This document shows, in pieces, positions 5,433 through 6,054 of a stretch of 6,054 nt of DNA. The first letter of the stretch is position 1; each line of letters opens with the position of its first letter. Origin of the DNA: JAFAVN01 sp036378375 (GTDB lineage: Bacteria > Verrucomicrobiota > Verrucomicrobiia > Chthoniobacterales > JAFAMB01); NCBI GenBank assembly GCA_036378375.1, contig DASUWQ010000334.1, positions 1-6,054 on the forward strand, given 5' to 3'. A program made the position numbers and the translations under genes. Below the pieces are notes generated by a model. It did not search any database. It had not been told where the DNA came from and was given only the letters and a program-made list of their open reading frames with translations.

Positions 5433-6054
5433 ATGTCTCACTCGGTGGAATCCCATCTACGGCTCGACATCGCTGAATACGACCAGTTGATCCGTCGATT
5501 CATTCCTGGTTACGACGAAATGCTGCGCGAACTGGCTGACTATTTGGCGTTCTACCTGGGCGATCAAGAGCGGCCTCAGGTATTGGATCTCGGCACCGGG
5601 ACCGGCTCGTTAGCAGCCTTGGTTCTGAAGCGCATTCCAAACTCCAATGTTATCGGGATCGATACGGATCCGGCGATGATCGTCGAGGCGCGGGAACGGT
5701 TAGCGGATTTGTTACCCAGAGTTACGCATGTTCTCGGAGACTTTTTTGGCCCGTTGCCGCATCCTTCCAATGCCTGTATGGCCTCGTTGGCGTTGCACCA
5801 TGTTCGCGAGCTCGCTGAAAAGCGGCGTCTGTACCGCAAGATCCTCGGTGCGTTGGCGCCTCACGGGATCTTCATTAACGCCGATGCGATGTTTGCTGAG
5901 AACAGCCCGTTAGAGCCATGGATGCGGTCGGGTTGGGCGAAGCATCTTATTGCATGCGGCTTCACTAGGGCTGAGGCGAACTCACATTTTCAGCAATGGT
6001 CAGCCGACGACCGATACTTCGAAGTCCAAACCGAGCTACATCTCCTACACGACG
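5433..6054 (+). CDS. Class I SAM-dependent methyltransferase (3' end outside window)
   Basis: The frame opens at ATG 5433 and is still open at the window edge after 207 codons. Motif I is VLDLGTGTGSLA (residues 50-61, SAM glycine loop). An acidic residue at the end of strand 2 (D77 in IGIDTDP) would bind the ribose. GDFF (102-105) and SLALHHV (118-124) match the later SAM-fold motifs, and LAPHGIFINAD (141-151) matches the strand that follows helix D. The N-terminus MSHSVESHLRLDIAEYDQLIRRFIPGYDEML is a helical cap. Such caps occur in small-molecule and tRNA-modifying members of the fold, so the substrate cannot be named. The visible length is close to a usual ~210-240 residue protein, so little is probably missing. 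It is divergent from the OsmC gene, with 238 bases between starts. Confidence 0.9.
   Translation, partial: MSHSVESHLRLDIAEYDQLIRRFIPGYDEMLRELADYLAFYLGDQERPQVLDLGTGTGSLAALVLKRIPNSNVIGIDTDPAMIVEARERLADLLPRVTHVLGDFFGPLPHPSNACMASLALHHVRELAEKRRLYRKILGALAPHGIFINADAMFAENSPLEPWMRSGWAKHLIACGFTRAEANSHFQQWSADDRYFEVQTELHLLHD

Noticed and set aside
5576..5913. Open frames on both strands inside the methyltransferase
   Set aside because: They are shadows of the methyltransferase frame starting at 5433, which carries clear SAM-binding motifs.

Overview
The window looks like a chromosomal stretch from a soil or freshwater heterotroph of mid-50s GC content. Verrucomicrobiota is my first guess and Acidobacteriota or a similar phylum my second. 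The guess rests on three things: sugar-scavenging genes, genes with no clear Shine-Dalgarno, and short palindromic repeats filling every long gap. It is an inference, because there is no rRNA or other marker gene.

Layout from left to right. Bases 1-314 are the end of a MalG-type sugar ABC transporter permease (+). Bases 476-2539 are a complete GH42 beta-galactosidase (+). The two probably form a galactoside uptake-and-hydrolysis unit: the permease brings in oligosaccharides and the signal-less enzyme cleaves them in the cytoplasm. Bases 2540-3028 are a repeat-filled convergent gap. Bases 3029-3457 (-) are a glyoxalase/VOC protein, divergent from a tropinone-reductase-like SDR oxidoreductase at 3520-4290 (+). 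Bases 4291-4723 are a second convergent gap with a long imperfect palindrome. Bases 4724-5194 (-) are an OsmC-family thiol peroxidase-like protein. It is divergent from a class I SAM methyltransferase that starts at 5433 and runs off the right edge.

The proteins are recognisable and ordinary. I see no phage, CRISPR, defence, toxin-antitoxin, tRNA or rRNA signal and no complete transposase. What stands out is the non-coding DNA. Four separate gaps (314-475, 2617-2899, 4296-4572, 5208-5300) each hold a different repeat family arranged as an inverted pair around a spacer. The most striking is 4296-4572. Its two halves are reverse complements around a centre near 4434, with a 17-bp perfect outer stem and a 19-bp inner stem whose only two departures from Watson-Crick pairing are G-U wobbles. 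The element at 2617-2899 resembles a REPIN (two REP-like units in opposite orientation). These may be non-autonomous mobile repeats, and the two in convergent gaps may also serve as 3'-end or terminator structures. No novel enzymatic system is supported by the sequence.
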